Source of the DNA: Nonomuraea angiospora
Lineage (GTDB): Bacteria; Actinomycetota; Actinomycetes; Streptosporangiales; Streptosporangiaceae
DNA: 64,000 nt
NCBI RefSeq assembly: GCF_014873145.1
Contig: NZ_JADBEK010000001.1
Coordinates: 8,990,001 to 9,054,000, forward strand
Direction of reading: 5' to 3'
Part shown: positions 40,321-48,892 of the stretch, in pieces
Position numbering within the stretch: position 1 is the first letter of the stretch
Layout of the letters: each line of letters starts with the position of its first letter
The notes under the pieces: generated by a model
What the model saw: only the letters and a program-made list of their open reading frames with translations
Told to the model about the DNA's origin: nothing
Databases searched by the model: none
Program-made: the position numbers and the translations under genes

Positions 40321-43176
40321 TCAGGGGCCGCCGCGGCAGGAGCGTCTGACGCGTCTTTCGGCGCTCACCAGGTCGGGCAGGTCGAGGTGGAGGAGCTTGT
40401 CGCGGATCTCGTCGGCCGTCGCCGGATCGACGACCTCGTCCACCAGGTCCAGGGCGTGTTGCCAGGAGTCCCGGGCCGCGTCGTGGTCGCCGGCCGCGCG
40501 GTGGCTGTCGCCGAGGTGGCGCAGGGTGCCGATCTCGTTGTAGCGGTCGCCGACGTCCCGGTAGAGGGTCAGGGCGTGCCGGTAGTACACGATGGCCCGG
40601 TCGTACTCGCCCATCCGGTGCAGGGCGTAGCCGAGGCCGTCCAGGACGCCCGCGTCGCCGTAGCGGTTGCTCAGGCCGTTCAGCTTGATCAAGGCGTCCT
40701 GGAGGTACGTGGCGGCCCGGCAGTCCTGGTCGAGCCGGATGTGGGTCCAGGCGAGCGCGTGCAGCATGCTGGCCTCGCCGGCGGGGTTGCCGGTGGCCGC
40801 GTACAGGGCGAGCGCCCGTTCGGCCTGTCGGATCGACTCCTCGTACCGGCCGACCTGGTCGAGCAGCCAGGCGTGGCTGCGGTGGGCGGTGGCCAGCCCG
40901 CCCAGGTCGCCCAGCTCCTCGTGCAGCTCCAGCGAACGCCGGATGCCGGGCCAGGCCACGTGATAGTCCCCGAGCCGCGCGGAGGCGCGGGCCAGCGCCC
41001 GGTGCAGGTGCGCCTGCGCGGCCCTGTGCCCCAGCCGCTGGGCGGCGGCGAGCCCGAGGCGCTGTACGGTCGCGCAGTCGCGCCAGTGACCCTGCTGGTC
41101 GAGGAAGCGCTCCAGCGCCCAGGCCAGTTGCCAGCCGTGCGTGTCGAACCCGCCCTGGGCCGCCAGCTCCACCACGGACATCAGTACGGGATGCTCGGCC
41201 GTGAACCAGGCCAGCGCCTGCCGGTCGTCCTCGAACTCCGGCACGGGCAGGCTCAGCTCCGGCCGCACCCAGAACGGGGCGAACTTCCTGCAGGCCCCGT
41301 GCGCCTGCTGCGTGTAGTGGTCGAGCAGCCGTTCTACGGCCGCGTCCCGATCGTCCTCGGAGTCCTCCACGAGCTCGGTGGCGTACGCGCGCAGCAGATC
41401 GTGCGCGACGTACCGGCCGGGGGCGTGCTCGGTGAGCAGGCTGGCCCTGGTCAGCTCGTTCAGCGCCCGCCGTACGGGCTCGCCCGCGAGGGCGGCGGCC
41501 GCCCCGGCGCTGACATCAGGCCCCGGGTGCAGCGCCAGCAGCCGGAACAGGCGGGCCGCCGCCGCGCTGAGCGACCGGTACGACCACGAGAACACCGCCC
41601 GCACGTCGACGGCCGGATCGCCGTCCGCGAAGGCGTCCAGCGTCGCGGGCGTCTCGCGCAGCTCGGCGGCGATCGCGGACAGCGGGAAGGCCGGGTTGGC
41701 GGCGGCGCGGGCGGCCACCACGGCCAGGGCCAGCGGCAGGCCGCCGCACCGTTCGACGATCTCGTCCACCGCCCGCGGCTCCCGGGCGACCCGCTCCTCG
41801 CCGAGCCGCCGGGCCAGCGACTCCCGGGCGTCCTCGGCCGGGAACAGGTCCAGCGTCATCGGAAGCGCCCCCTCCGTCGCCAGCAGGCCCGGCAACCGGT
41901 CCCTGCTGGTGATCAGCACCAGGCAGCCGGGGCTGCTGGGCAGCAGCGGGCGTACCTGCTCGGCGTCGCGGGCGTTGTCCAGCAGGATCAGCACCCGGCG
42001 CTTGGCCAGCAGGCTCCGGTACAGCCCGACCTGTACGTCCACCCCGACCGGGATCCGGTGCGGCGGCACGCCGAGCGCCTCCAGGAAGCTCCTCAGGGCC
42101 TCGGCGGGGTCCATGGCGGAGCCCAGGCGGTCGAAGCCGCGCAGGTTCACGTACAGCTGGCCGTCCGGGAAGCGGTGGGCCACCCGGTGCGCCCAGTGAA
42201 CCGCCAGCGTCGTCTTGCCGACCCCCGCCATGCCGCCGATGGCGCTGATCACGACCGTCCGCAGCGCGTCACCGTCGAGCAGGGCGAGGGCCTTGGCCAG
42301 GTCGGCCCGCCTGCCCGCGAAGACGGCGAGATCGGCGGGCAACTGCGCGGGCGGCACCGCGTTGCCCGCGTCGCGGGCCTCGCCCGCCGTGTCCGGCGGG
42401 GTCGTCGGGAGCGCGGTCGTGTCCCTCAACGGGGCGGCGGTCTCGGTCAGTACGCGCTGTTGGGCGGCGCGTAACTCCTGGCCCGGTTCGATGCCCAACT
42501 CCTCGGCGAGCTCGTCCCGGACCGCCTGCCAGGTGTCCAGCGCCTCGGCCTGGCGGCCGGTGGTGGCCAGGGCGAGCACCAATCTGGCCTGGAGCCGCTC
42601 GTCCAGCGGATGCCGGGTGGCCGCCGCCCTCAGCGCGGGCAGCAGTCCGGCCGTCCCGCCGTGTTCCAGCGCCACGTCGGCCGCCTCCAGCGCGACCGCG
42701 ATCCGCTCCTGCTCCAGAGCGGCGAACACCGGCCGCGACCGGACCTCGGCCGGGATGCCCGCCGCCGCCTCGCCCTGCCATAGGGCCAGCGCCTCCGCGT
42801 ACTGCTCCACCGCCTCCGCCGGGGCGGCCGAGCGGGCCTGTTCGACCAGGTGGCGGAAGCGCAGCAGGTCGAGCGTGCCGGCGTCGGCCTTCAGGCGGTA
42901 CCCGCCCGCGCCCCGGAGCAGCCAGCCGCCCTCCGCTCTGGGCGGCAGCCCCGGCTCCAGCAGCCGGCGCAGGTTGCCCACATACCTGTGGACGACGTTG
43001 ACCGAGCTGGACGGCGGGTCCTGCCCCCAGAGGACGTCGACCATCTCGTCCAGGCTCACGGGCCGTCCCGCGTACGCCAGCAGGAGGGCGAGCAGGGCTC
43101 GCTGCTGCGGAGCGCCGGAGTTCAGCTCGACGTCCCCCCGCCAGAGGCGCACAGGCCCCAGCACCGCGAACCGCAT
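40321..43176 (-). CDS. AfsR/SARP-type regulator with BTAD, NB-ARC and TPR domains
   Basis: 951 residues. An OmpR-type winged helix (MRFAVLGPVRLWRGDVELNS, residues 1-95) and a BTAD region (about 96-245) form a SARP core. An NB-ARC ATPase follows with the P-loop GMAGVGKTTL and VLILLDNARD (Walker B). The last roughly 270 residues are TPR-like (LGDYHVAWPGIRRSLELHEE, YDRAIVYYRHALTLYRDVGD). This is the AfsR layout, a global activator of secondary metabolism and development. ATG 43176 was chosen because GAGGGGG is 9 nt upstream; another ATG lies three codons earlier. No biosynthetic genes are next to it, so a pleiotropic role is more likely than a pathway-specific one. Confidence 0.92.
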   Translation of the reverse strand: MRFAVLGPVRLWRGDVELNSGAPQQRALLALLLAYAGRPVSLDEMVDVLWGQDPPSSSVNVVHRYVGNLRRLLEPGLPPRAEGGWLLRGAGGYRLKADAGTLDLLRFRHLVEQARSAAPAEAVEQYAEALALWQGEAAAGIPAEVRSRPVFAALEQERIAVALEAADVALEHGGTAGLLPALRAAATRHPLDERLQARLVLALATTGRQAEALDTWQAVRDELAEELGIEPGQELRAAQQRVLTETAAPLRDTTALPTTPPDTAGEARDAGNAVPPAQLPADLAVFAGRRADLAKALALLDGDALRTVVISAIGGMAGVGKTTLAVHWAHRVAHRFPDGQLYVNLRGFDRLGSAMDPAEALRSFLEALGVPPHRIPVGVDVQVGLYRSLLAKRRVLILLDNARDAEQVRPLLPSSPGCLVLITSRDRLPGLLATEGALPMTLDLFPAEDARESLARRLGEERVAREPRAVDEIVERCGGLPLALAVVAARAAANPAFPLSAIAAELRETPATLDAFADGDPAVDVRAVFSWSYRSLSAAAARLFRLLALHPGPDVSAGAAAALAGEPVRRALNELTRASLLTEHAPGRYVAHDLLRAYATELVEDSEDDRDAAVERLLDHYTQQAHGACRKFAPFWVRPELSLPVPEFEDDRQALAWFTAEHPVLMSVVELAAQGGFDTHGWQLAWALERFLDQQGHWRDCATVQRLGLAAAQRLGHRAAQAHLHRALARASARLGDYHVAWPGIRRSLELHEELGDLGGLATAHRSHAWLLDQVGRYEESIRQAERALALYAATGNPAGEASMLHALAWTHIRLDQDCRAATYLQDALIKLNGLSNRYGDAGVLDGLGYALHRMGEYDRAIVYYRHALTLYRDVGDRYNEIGTLRHLGDSHRAAGDHDAARDSWQHALDLVDEVVDPATADEIRDKLLHLDLPDLVSAERRVRRSCRGGP

Positions 43177-43230
43177 CCGTCGCATCCCCCTCCGCCGACC
43201 CTGACATTTGGGAGTATTTTTAACCGGCCA

Positions 43231-43245
43231 TGCAATCGGATTGCA
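43231..43245. promoter_or_regulatory. 15-bp perfect dyad upstream of the AfsR-type gene
   Basis: TGCAATC and GATTGCA flank a single G, 55 bp before the regulator start and beside an AT-rich run (TATTTTTAA) that may hold its -10. It may be an operator or a SARP-type site, but no SARP heptamer direct repeat is seen. Confidence 0.45.
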
Positions 43246-43414
43246 GCGGGCTGAACGCCCCAAGGGCTCTCAAGGCTCACGTTTCGGATGTGCCGGAGCT
43301 GGGGAATGGTTTGCGGAGTAACGTGGCTATATGAGTGGTATGTCTGAATAGCTGGTCAGGGATGTGCGCTCCTGTCCCTCGACCGCTCCATCACATTCTC
43401 GAAAGGAGCGAACC

Positions 43415-43561
43415 ATGATCTTCCCGCGATATATGTCCGCTGCGAGGATCTTGCCCGTGGCCATGGAGCCCCCTGGGCCCAATCCACTGGGGCCGAGGAA
43501 GAGGACCAACAGCGACAGCAGCAGCCGTTCCAGAAGCCGTCGCAGCCGCCGTCGCCGGTGA
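43415..43561 (+). CDS. Small Ser/Arg-rich peptide of unknown function (48 residues)
   Basis: No family is recognised. AAAGGAG lies 6 nt before the ATG and the codons end mostly in G or C. A hairpin terminator follows 28 bp after the stop, so it has the layout of a real single-gene unit. The N-terminal half is hydrophobic and Pro-rich (MIFPRYMSAARILPVAMEPP, then GPNPLGP). The C-terminal half is Ser/Arg repeats (SSSRSRSRRSRRRR). A TATATG -10-like box is at 43328-43333. It diverges from the AfsR-type gene, recalling AfsR and its small target AfsS, though the sequences are not alike. A nucleic-acid-binding or precursor peptide is possible; both are guesses. Confidence 0.55.
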   Translation: MIFPRYMSAARILPVAMEPPGPNPLGPRKRTNSDSSSRSRSRRSRRRR

Positions 43562-43588
43562 GCGAGGCGTAGTTCAGACCTGATGACG

Positions 43589-43613
43589 ACCTGGCCGCCC
43601 GTAGTGGCCAGGT
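43589..43613. terminator. Hairpin terminator after the small peptide gene
   Basis: ACCTGGCC and GGCCAGGT form a perfect 8-bp stem with a 9-nt loop, between the small gene and the convergent TetR gene. Confidence 0.65.
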
Positions 43614-43627
43614 CTTCGTCTGCGCGG

Positions 43628-44311
43628 TCATCCGCGGCGTTCGCGGTCCAGCTCGTTGAGGATGCCGGCCAGGCCCAGCTCGAAGCGGCGGGTCAGGCCG
43701 GGGGTGCCGGTGAGCTCGTCGGCCACGGCCGTCACGTGGGGGTAGCGGTCGGCGGGAAGCTCGCGGAGGAAACGGGTGATCTGGGCGAGGCGGGTGGGGT
43801 TGCCGGGGCCCTTGCCGAAGGCGATCTCCTGGCCGGCGAACCCGGTGACGTAGAACAGCAGCAGCAGGTAGCCGTAGCCGGCCAGCCGGTTGTCGAACCC
43901 GGCCTGGCGCAGGATGCCGATGATGTGGTCGGCCAGCCGCAGCCCGTTCGGCCCGAAGGGCACCCTGCCCGGCAGGAGCCGGGTGGCCGCGGGGTGGGCG
44001 AGGAGGACCTGCCGGAGCTCGAGCCCGATGCCGGCCAGCCGCTCGGCCCAGGGACGGTCGTCCTCGGCCGGCAGCCGGCACTTGCCCAGGACCACGTCGA
44101 TCAGCAGGTCGAACAGCTCGTCCTTGCCGCGTACGTGCCAGTAGAGCGACGGCGACTTGATGTCGAGCGCCACGGCGAGCTTGCGCATGCTGAACGCGTC
44201 GAAGCCGTGCTCGTCCAGGAGGTCGAGCGCCGCCTGGGCGATCTGGGCGCGATCCAGCCTCGGCTCGGTCTCCTCGATGCCGCCGGGGAAGCCGGGATCT
44301 TGACGTGCCAT
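43628..44311 (-). CDS. TetR family regulator (TetR_C type)
   Basis: 227 residues. The HTH (LDRAQIAQAALDLLDEHGFD, AFSMRKLAVALDIKSPSLYW, HVRGKDEL) is the kind found in tetracycline-type TetR proteins, and the C-terminal region fits TetR_C. ATG 44311 has GGAGGAG 7 nt upstream. The gene is divergent from a TetX-like flavin monooxygenase with three phased operators between them. This is the layout of a drug- or metabolite-inducible oxygenase. The inducer is unknown. Confidence 0.88.
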   Translation of the reverse strand: MARQDPGFPGGIEETEPRLDRAQIAQAALDLLDEHGFDAFSMRKLAVALDIKSPSLYWHVRGKDELFDLLIDVVLGKCRLPAEDDRPWAERLAGIGLELRQVLLAHPAATRLLPGRVPFGPNGLRLADHIIGILRQAGFDNRLAGYGYLLLLFYVTGFAGQEIAFGKGPGNPTRLAQITRFLRELPADRYPHVTAVADELTGTPGLTRRFELGLAGILNELDRERRG

Positions 44312-44342
44312 GCGCGAGCTCCTCCATCTGCCGTCCACCAAT

Positions 44343-44395
44343 CTAGCAGTGCAAGGCAATCCCTAGCAGTGTTAGATTCTCCCTTGCAATGCTAG
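44343..44395. promoter_or_regulatory. Three 13-bp TetR operators spaced exactly 20 bp
   Basis: CTAGCAGTGCAAG (44343-44355), CTAGCAGTGTTAG (44363-44375) and CTTGCAATGCTAG (44383-44395) are near-palindromes of form CTAGCA-N-TGYWAG. Their starts are 20 bp apart, so the sites lie on nearly the same helix face. Confidence 0.75.
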
Positions 44396-44423
44396 GGAAG
44401 GTTCGACGAGAGGACGGCGGGAC

Positions 44424-45575
44424 ATGCACGTGATCGTCATCGGCGCGGGGCTGGGCGGGTTGTGCCTCGCACAAGGGCTGCGGCAGCGCGACATCAGCGT
44501 GGCCGTGTACGAGAGCGACGACGCCCTGACCTCCCGGCAGCAGGGCTACCGCATCCACATCGACGAGCACGGCGACCGGGCCCTGGCCGCCAACCTGCCC
44601 GAGCGGCTGCACCGGTTGTTCCGCGCCACGGCCGGGCTGCCCCGTACCAGCACGCCCGTCTTCGACCACCGGCTCGAGCGGCTCAGGGTCCTGGAGCCGT
44701 CCGACGGCGGCGTGCACCTGGCGGTGGACCGGCTGACGCTGCGGCGGATCCTGCTCTCGGGCCTGACGGACGCGGTCCGGTTCGGCAAGCGGTTCACGCA
44801 CTACCGAACCGGCGCCGACGGCCGGGTCACCGCGTACTTCGCCGACGGCGGCACCGCGACCGGCGACGTGCTCGTGGCGGCGGACGGCGTCAACTCCCCG
44901 GTGCGCCGGCAGTATCTGCCGCACGCGCGCGTGGTGGACACGGGCCTGCGGCAGTTGTACGGCAAGGTGCCGCTCACGGAGCGGACCCGCGAGCTGTTCC
45001 TGGACGACATGTTCGCCGTGTTCACCCCGATCATCGGCCCGGACGGCAGCTTCGTCGGCGTCGCGCCGGTGGAGTTCCCCGAGCCCGTGCGGGCCGAACT
45101 GGGTGTCACCCAGGACTACATGACCTGCTCCTTCGGCGCCCGCCGCGAGCTCCTGCCGCCCGACGACGAACTGCGCGCCATGCCGGGGACCGAACTGCGC
45201 GCCCTGACCCTGCGGGCGATCGAGGGCTGGCACCCCCGGGTGCGGGCGATCATCGACCACTGGGACACGTCCACGGTCTTCGCCCTGGTGCTCCGTACCA
45301 GCGTGCCGATCGAGCCCTGGCCGGCCACCAACGTCACGCTGCTCGGGGACGCCATCCACGCGATGAGCCCCGCGGGCGGCATCGGCGCGAACACCGCCCT
45401 GCGCGACGCGAGCGCGCTCGCCGCCGCCCTCGGGGAGGCCGCCGCCGGCCGGCCGCTCCTCCAGGCGCTGGCCAGGTACGAGTCCGAGATGACCGCCTAC
45501 GGCTTCGCCGCCGTACGCACCTCCGCCGAGAACGGCCACCGCCTGCTCGGCCAGGACCCCCTCCCCGCCGCCTGA
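44424..45575 (+). CDS. FAD-dependent monooxygenase (TetX/PHBH-like)
   Basis: 383 residues, group A flavin monooxygenase that hydroxylates small aromatic or polyketide compounds with NAD(P)H and O2. The FAD dinucleotide fold VIVIGAGLGGLCLAQGL starts the protein. DVLVAADGVNSPVRR is the DG motif region, and LLGDAIHAMSPAGGIGANTA is the second FAD motif (GD). Control by a TetR protein and the overall resemblance to TetX suggest drug inactivation or tailoring, but no substrate can be named. A weak GAGAGGA lies upstream of the ATG. Confidence 0.88.
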   Translation: MHVIVIGAGLGGLCLAQGLRQRDISVAVYESDDALTSRQQGYRIHIDEHGDRALAANLPERLHRLFRATAGLPRTSTPVFDHRLERLRVLEPSDGGVHLAVDRLTLRRILLSGLTDAVRFGKRFTHYRTGADGRVTAYFADGGTATGDVLVAADGVNSPVRRQYLPHARVVDTGLRQLYGKVPLTERTRELFLDDMFAVFTPIIGPDGSFVGVAPVEFPEPVRAELGVTQDYMTCSFGARRELLPPDDELRAMPGTELRALTLRAIEGWHPRVRAIIDHWDTSTVFALVLRTSVPIEPWPATNVTLLGDAIHAMSPAGGIGANTALRDASALAAALGEAAAGRPLLQALARYESEMTAYGFAAVRTSAENGHRLLGQDPLPAA

Positions 45576-45615
45576 GTAGCGCCTTTCCCGGCGATCCGGC
45601 GAGAATGATGGCTTG

Positions 45616-46323
45616 ATGGAGAATGAGGACCGGGGGTCGGACTCGCCCTACATCGAGCGGATCTACCGCAGTGAGGGCGTCACCACGGCGAAGCGGATGC
45701 ACTCGATCGCCAACTCCAACTGGGAGCTGGTGATCTGGGAGCACCGCGGGCGCGCGCACGTCGCGATCCGCGGACCGGAGACCAGGCCGACCACGGTGGA
45801 CGTGAGCCCCGAGGGATCGGCGTTCGGGATCATCTTCGCCCACGGCGCGGCCATGCCGCACCTGCCGGTCCAGGGCCTGGTCGACTCGGCCGTGTCGTCC
45901 CCGCACGTGACCTCGGACGCGTTCGTGCTGCGGGGGGAGGAGTGGGAGCTGCCGGGCTTCGGCAACGCCGAGGTCTTCGTGGACCGGCTCGTGCGGGCCG
46001 GCATCCTGGTGCGCGACCCGCTGGTGACCGACGTCGTCGCGGGCGACGACGCCCCGCGGCTGAGCGCCCGCTCGGTGCAGCGCCGGGTGGTCGCCGCCAC
46101 CGGGCTGACGCAGGGGGCGATCCGGCAGATCGAGCGCGCCCGGGAGGCGGCCCTGCTCCTCGGCGAGGGCGTCGCGCCGCTGGACGTGGTGCACCGGCTC
46201 GGCTACTACGACCAGCCGCACCTCGCCCGCTCGCTCACCCGCTTCATGGGTCTTACGGCGACCGAGCTGCAACACCCGGACCCGGACGAGCCCCTGTCGC
46301 TTCTGTACAGGTCCGGACGCTGA
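45616..46323 (+). CDS. AraC family transcriptional regulator
   Basis: 235 residues. The C-terminal double HTH is seen in RSVQRRVVAATGLTQGAIRQ and ALLLGEGVAPLDVVHRLGYY followed by DQPHLARSLTRFMGLTATEL, the usual AraC signature. The N-terminal half (about 1-120) resembles the DUF6597-like sensor of actinobacterial AraC proteins. An AATGAT -10-like box (45604-45609) ends 6 nt before the ATG, pointing to a leaderless mRNA; an in-frame TTG lies one codon earlier. The targets are unknown; the neighbours are the flavin monooxygenase and an XRE regulator. Confidence 0.85.
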   Translation: MENEDRGSDSPYIERIYRSEGVTTAKRMHSIANSNWELVIWEHRGRAHVAIRGPETRPTTVDVSPEGSAFGIIFAHGAAMPHLPVQGLVDSAVSSPHVTSDAFVLRGEEWELPGFGNAEVFVDRLVRAGILVRDPLVTDVVAGDDAPRLSARSVQRRVVAATGLTQGAIRQIERAREAALLLGEGVAPLDVVHRLGYYDQPHLARSLTRFMGLTATELQHPDPDEPLSLLYRSGR

Positions 46324-46404
46324 GCGTGCGCGACGGGCTGAGCGCGCGAGCGCTTGTGTCCGGGCTCGGCCTGTTTGTTGCCTATGGTCGCTTATGGTGT
46401 TTTG

Positions 46405-47235
46405 GTGACCGCCAGTCAAGGCCGCCGTGACCAGCTCAAAGAGTTCCTGCGTGGCAAGCGGGAGGCTCTCACCCCCGCCGACGCCGGCATGCCCGCCGGA
46501 GGGCGCCGCCGTACTCCCGGGCTGCGCCGGGAAGAGGTGGCGGTGCTCGCCGGGGTGGGGGTGTCCTGGTACACCTGGCTGGAGCAGGGACGCGACATCA
46601 AGGTCTCCGACGCCGTGCTGGACGCGGTCGCCCGCGCGCTGCGGCTCGACGAGGCGGAGCGGGCCCACCTGTACGTGCTGGCCGGGCTGAACCCGCCGGA
46701 CCCCGCAGGCCGGCCCGGCGCGCCGGTGAGCGAGCAGCTGCGCGCGGTGCTGGACGCCTGGATGCCCAACCCGGCGCACGTTCTGGACCGTCACTACAAC
46801 CTGGTGGCGATGAACGACGCGGCCAGGTGGGTGTTCGGGTTCGACGGCGAGGTCCGCAACTGCATGGTGGCGTTCTTCACCCATCCGATCTACCGCGGCA
46901 GGTTCACCGAATGGCACGAGTTCGCCCCGGACATGGTGGCCGACTTCCGCGCCAGCGCCGCCCGCTATCACGACGATCCGCTCTTCGGGCGGATCGCCGA
47001 AGAGCTGTGCGGCGCCAGCGCGGAGTTCGCCGAGTTGTGGGCCCGGCCGGAGGTCCGCTCCCGCTCCCAGGGGATCAAGGCGATCACCCACCCCGAAGCC
47101 GGGGACCTCGTCTTCGAGTACTCGCTGTTCCGGCTGCCGGATCGTGCGGACCTCAACGTGGTGCTGCACACGCCGCATCCCGACACCGACACCAAGGCGA
47201 AGGTGGAAAGCCTGGTGGTGGCACACCCAGGATGA
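46405..47235 (+). CDS. XRE family regulator with MmyB-like ligand domain
   Basis: 276 residues. The N-terminal HTH is GRRRTPGLRREEVAVLAGVG followed by VSWYTWLEQGRDIKVSDAVL, the hallmark of the MmyB/MLTR group. The C-terminal half (ARWVFGFDGEVRNCMVAFFT, FEYSLFRLPDRADLNVVLHT) is the PAS-like MmyB domain thought to bind fatty-acid-like ligands. The GTG start is 6 nt after a TATGGT -10-like box. The next gene, an NADPH:quinone oxidoreductase on the same strand, is a usual target of this regulator class. Confidence 0.87.
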   Translation: MTASQGRRDQLKEFLRGKREALTPADAGMPAGGRRRTPGLRREEVAVLAGVGVSWYTWLEQGRDIKVSDAVLDAVARALRLDEAERAHLYVLAGLNPPDPAGRPGAPVSEQLRAVLDAWMPNPAHVLDRHYNLVAMNDAARWVFGFDGEVRNCMVAFFTHPIYRGRFTEWHEFAPDMVADFRASAARYHDDPLFGRIAEELCGASAEFAELWARPEVRSRSQGIKAITHPEAGDLVFEYSLFRLPDRADLNVVLHTPHPDTDTKAKVESLVVAHPG

Positions 47236-47279
47236 GCTGACACTGCCTTGCCGGAAGCCGTCCCAGCACCATGGACGGC

Positions 47280-48242
47280 ATGAAGGCAATCACGATTCCC
47301 GAATTCGGCGGCGCCGACGTCCTCCGCCTCGACGAGGTCGAGCTCCCCGAGCCCGGTCCGGGGCAGGTCTCCATCGACGTGGCCTACGCGGGCGCGAACT
47401 TCGCCGAGATCCTCTACCGGCAGGGCGTGGTGGACGTACCGCTGCCCTTCGTGCCCGGCATCGAGGTGTCCGGCCGCATCCGGGCGCTCGGCCCCGGCGT
47501 CGAGGGGCTGCGCGTGGGCCAGCCGGTCGCCGCCCTGACGATCGTCGACAGCGGCGGCTACGCGGAGGCGGTGGTCACCTCCGCGGACCTGGTGGCCCCG
47601 TTGGACGGCCACGACCTGGGGCTGGGCATCGCGGCGGCACTGCCCTCCAACAGCACCACCGCGTTCCTCGTGCTCGACCGGGTGGCCCGCATCGAACCGG
47701 GGGAGAGCGTGCTCGTACACGCCGCCGCCGGAGGCGTGGGCAGCCAGCTCGGTCAGGCCGCCCGGTTGCTGGGCGCGGGCCGCGTGGTGGGCACCGTGGG
47801 CAGCCCCGCCAAGATCGAGACCGCCAAGGCGTTCGGCTACGACGAGGTCGTCCTGCGCGAGCAGGCGGCCGAGGCCGGTCGGTTCGACGTCGTGGTGGAC
47901 ATGGTCGGCGGTCCGGCACGACGCGGCAGCCTCGACCTGCTCGCGCCGATGGGCCGGATGGTGGTGATGGGCAACGCCTCCGGCGCCGAGGACGTCGGGA
48001 TCTCGGCCAACGAACTGTGGTTCACCAACAAGACGGTCTCCGGGTTCAACCTGGCCGCCTTCTCCGCCGCTTTCCCCGCGCAGGCAGGCCGGGCGCTGCG
48101 CCGGGCTGTCGCCGCGGCCGCCGGCGGGGAGCTTCGGGTGCAGGTGGAGTCGCTACGGCTGGAGCAGGCCGCCGAGGCGCACCGCCGCATCGAGTCCGGC
48201 CGCACGACCGGCAAGCTGGTGCTCGAAGTCGAACGAATCTGA
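47280..48242 (+). CDS. NADPH:quinone oxidoreductase-like MDR protein
   Basis: 320 residues, medium-chain dehydrogenase/reductase of the quinone oxidoreductase branch. KAITIPEFGGADVLRLDEVE at the start and the nucleotide-binding HAAAGGVGSQLGQAARLLGA at about 140-160 are diagnostic. No structural or catalytic zinc Cys cluster is present. It uses NADPH to reduce quinones or enones in the cytoplasm. ATG 47280 gives the standard N-terminus; another ATG lies three codons upstream. It follows the XRE/MmyB regulator by 44 bp and probably belongs to its regulon. Confidence 0.88.
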   Translation: MKAITIPEFGGADVLRLDEVELPEPGPGQVSIDVAYAGANFAEILYRQGVVDVPLPFVPGIEVSGRIRALGPGVEGLRVGQPVAALTIVDSGGYAEAVVTSADLVAPLDGHDLGLGIAAALPSNSTTAFLVLDRVARIEPGESVLVHAAAGGVGSQLGQAARLLGAGRVVGTVGSPAKIETAKAFGYDEVVLREQAAEAGRFDVVVDMVGGPARRGSLDLLAPMGRMVVMGNASGAEDVGISANELWFTNKTVSGFNLAAFSAAFPAQAGRALRRAVAAAAGGELRVQVESLRLEQAAEAHRRIESGRTTGKLVLEVERI

Positions 48243-48258
48243 GGTGTTCTCCGTCAGC

Positions 48259-48777
48259 TCATCCGACGTCGAAGGGCGGCAGCTCAGCCAGGTCCAGGAC
48301 GGCTGCCGGCGGGAAGTCGGGCCACGAGCCCGGCGGGTCTTGGCTCAGGTCGCGCAGGTGCTTGTCGATGAAGCGCTGAGCATTGCGCAAAACCCTGACG
48401 GCGGTGGCGGCGTCGATGGCGCCGTTCTGCAGCGCGTCGGCAAGCTCGTCGAGGTCCAGGACCTCGTAGCGCCGGCTGACCGGGGGCACGACGATGTCCA
48501 CGTAGAGATCGTGGACCACCAGCCGCTTCGGGCCCGTTTCCTCCAGTTCGACCAGGTCGATGTACCAACCGCCTTCGAGCGCGTCGACGAAGGTGACCGG
48601 CCTGGTGAGCTGTATTCCTTCGTCGGCGACGACGAAGCAGCGATCGGTCGTGGGCCGGCCGGGAACCCGCCATGGGGGAAGGATCTCGACGTCGTAGGCC
48701 ACGATGTTGTCGCCGGTTCGGACACCGGGGCACCATTGCCCGGTGCGGTGGTGGACACGTACCTCTTCAAGGGTCAC
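48259..48777 (-). CDS. DUF402 family protein
   Basis: 172 residues. The core WYIDLVELEETGPKRLVVHD followed by LYVDIVVPP and RYEVLDLDELADAL is the DUF402 barrel with its conserved D-L-Y-x-D acidic motif. Relatives are Mg2+-dependent nucleoside di/triphosphatases or RNase-related proteins. The GTG start lies 7 nt after a CATACT -10-like box on the minus strand and has no ribosome site, suggesting leaderless translation. Its 3' end faces the quinone oxidoreductase gene with 16 bp between stops. Confidence 0.8.
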   Translation of the reverse strand: MTLEEVRVHHRTGQWCPGVRTGDNIVAYDVEILPPWRVPGRPTTDRCFVVADEGIQLTRPVTFVDALEGGWYIDLVELEETGPKRLVVHDLYVDIVVPPVSRRYEVLDLDELADALQNGAIDAATAVRVLRNAQRFIDKHLRDLSQDPPGSWPDFPPAAVLDLAELPPFDVG

Positions 48778-48892
48778 GCATCGCAGTATGGCCGCGCCGG
48801 GATGCGGCGCGCCCCGGCCGTTGTGTCTGTGGGAGAGAGGGGAGGCGCTGGCTGGAAGTTCATGGCGCGCAGCGCCCCCCTGTGGAAGGCCG

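Noticed and set aside
43415..43561. Small peptide as a RiPP precursor
   Set aside because: No modifying enzyme, transporter or leader motif is nearby; kept only as an unknown small protein.
43356..44327. Minus-strand frame with a Cys-rich stretch (CDGFWNGCCCRCW) opposite the small peptide gene
   Set aside because: No ribosome site. The stretch is the antisense of Ser/Arg codons, and the plus strand has Shine-Dalgarno and terminator.
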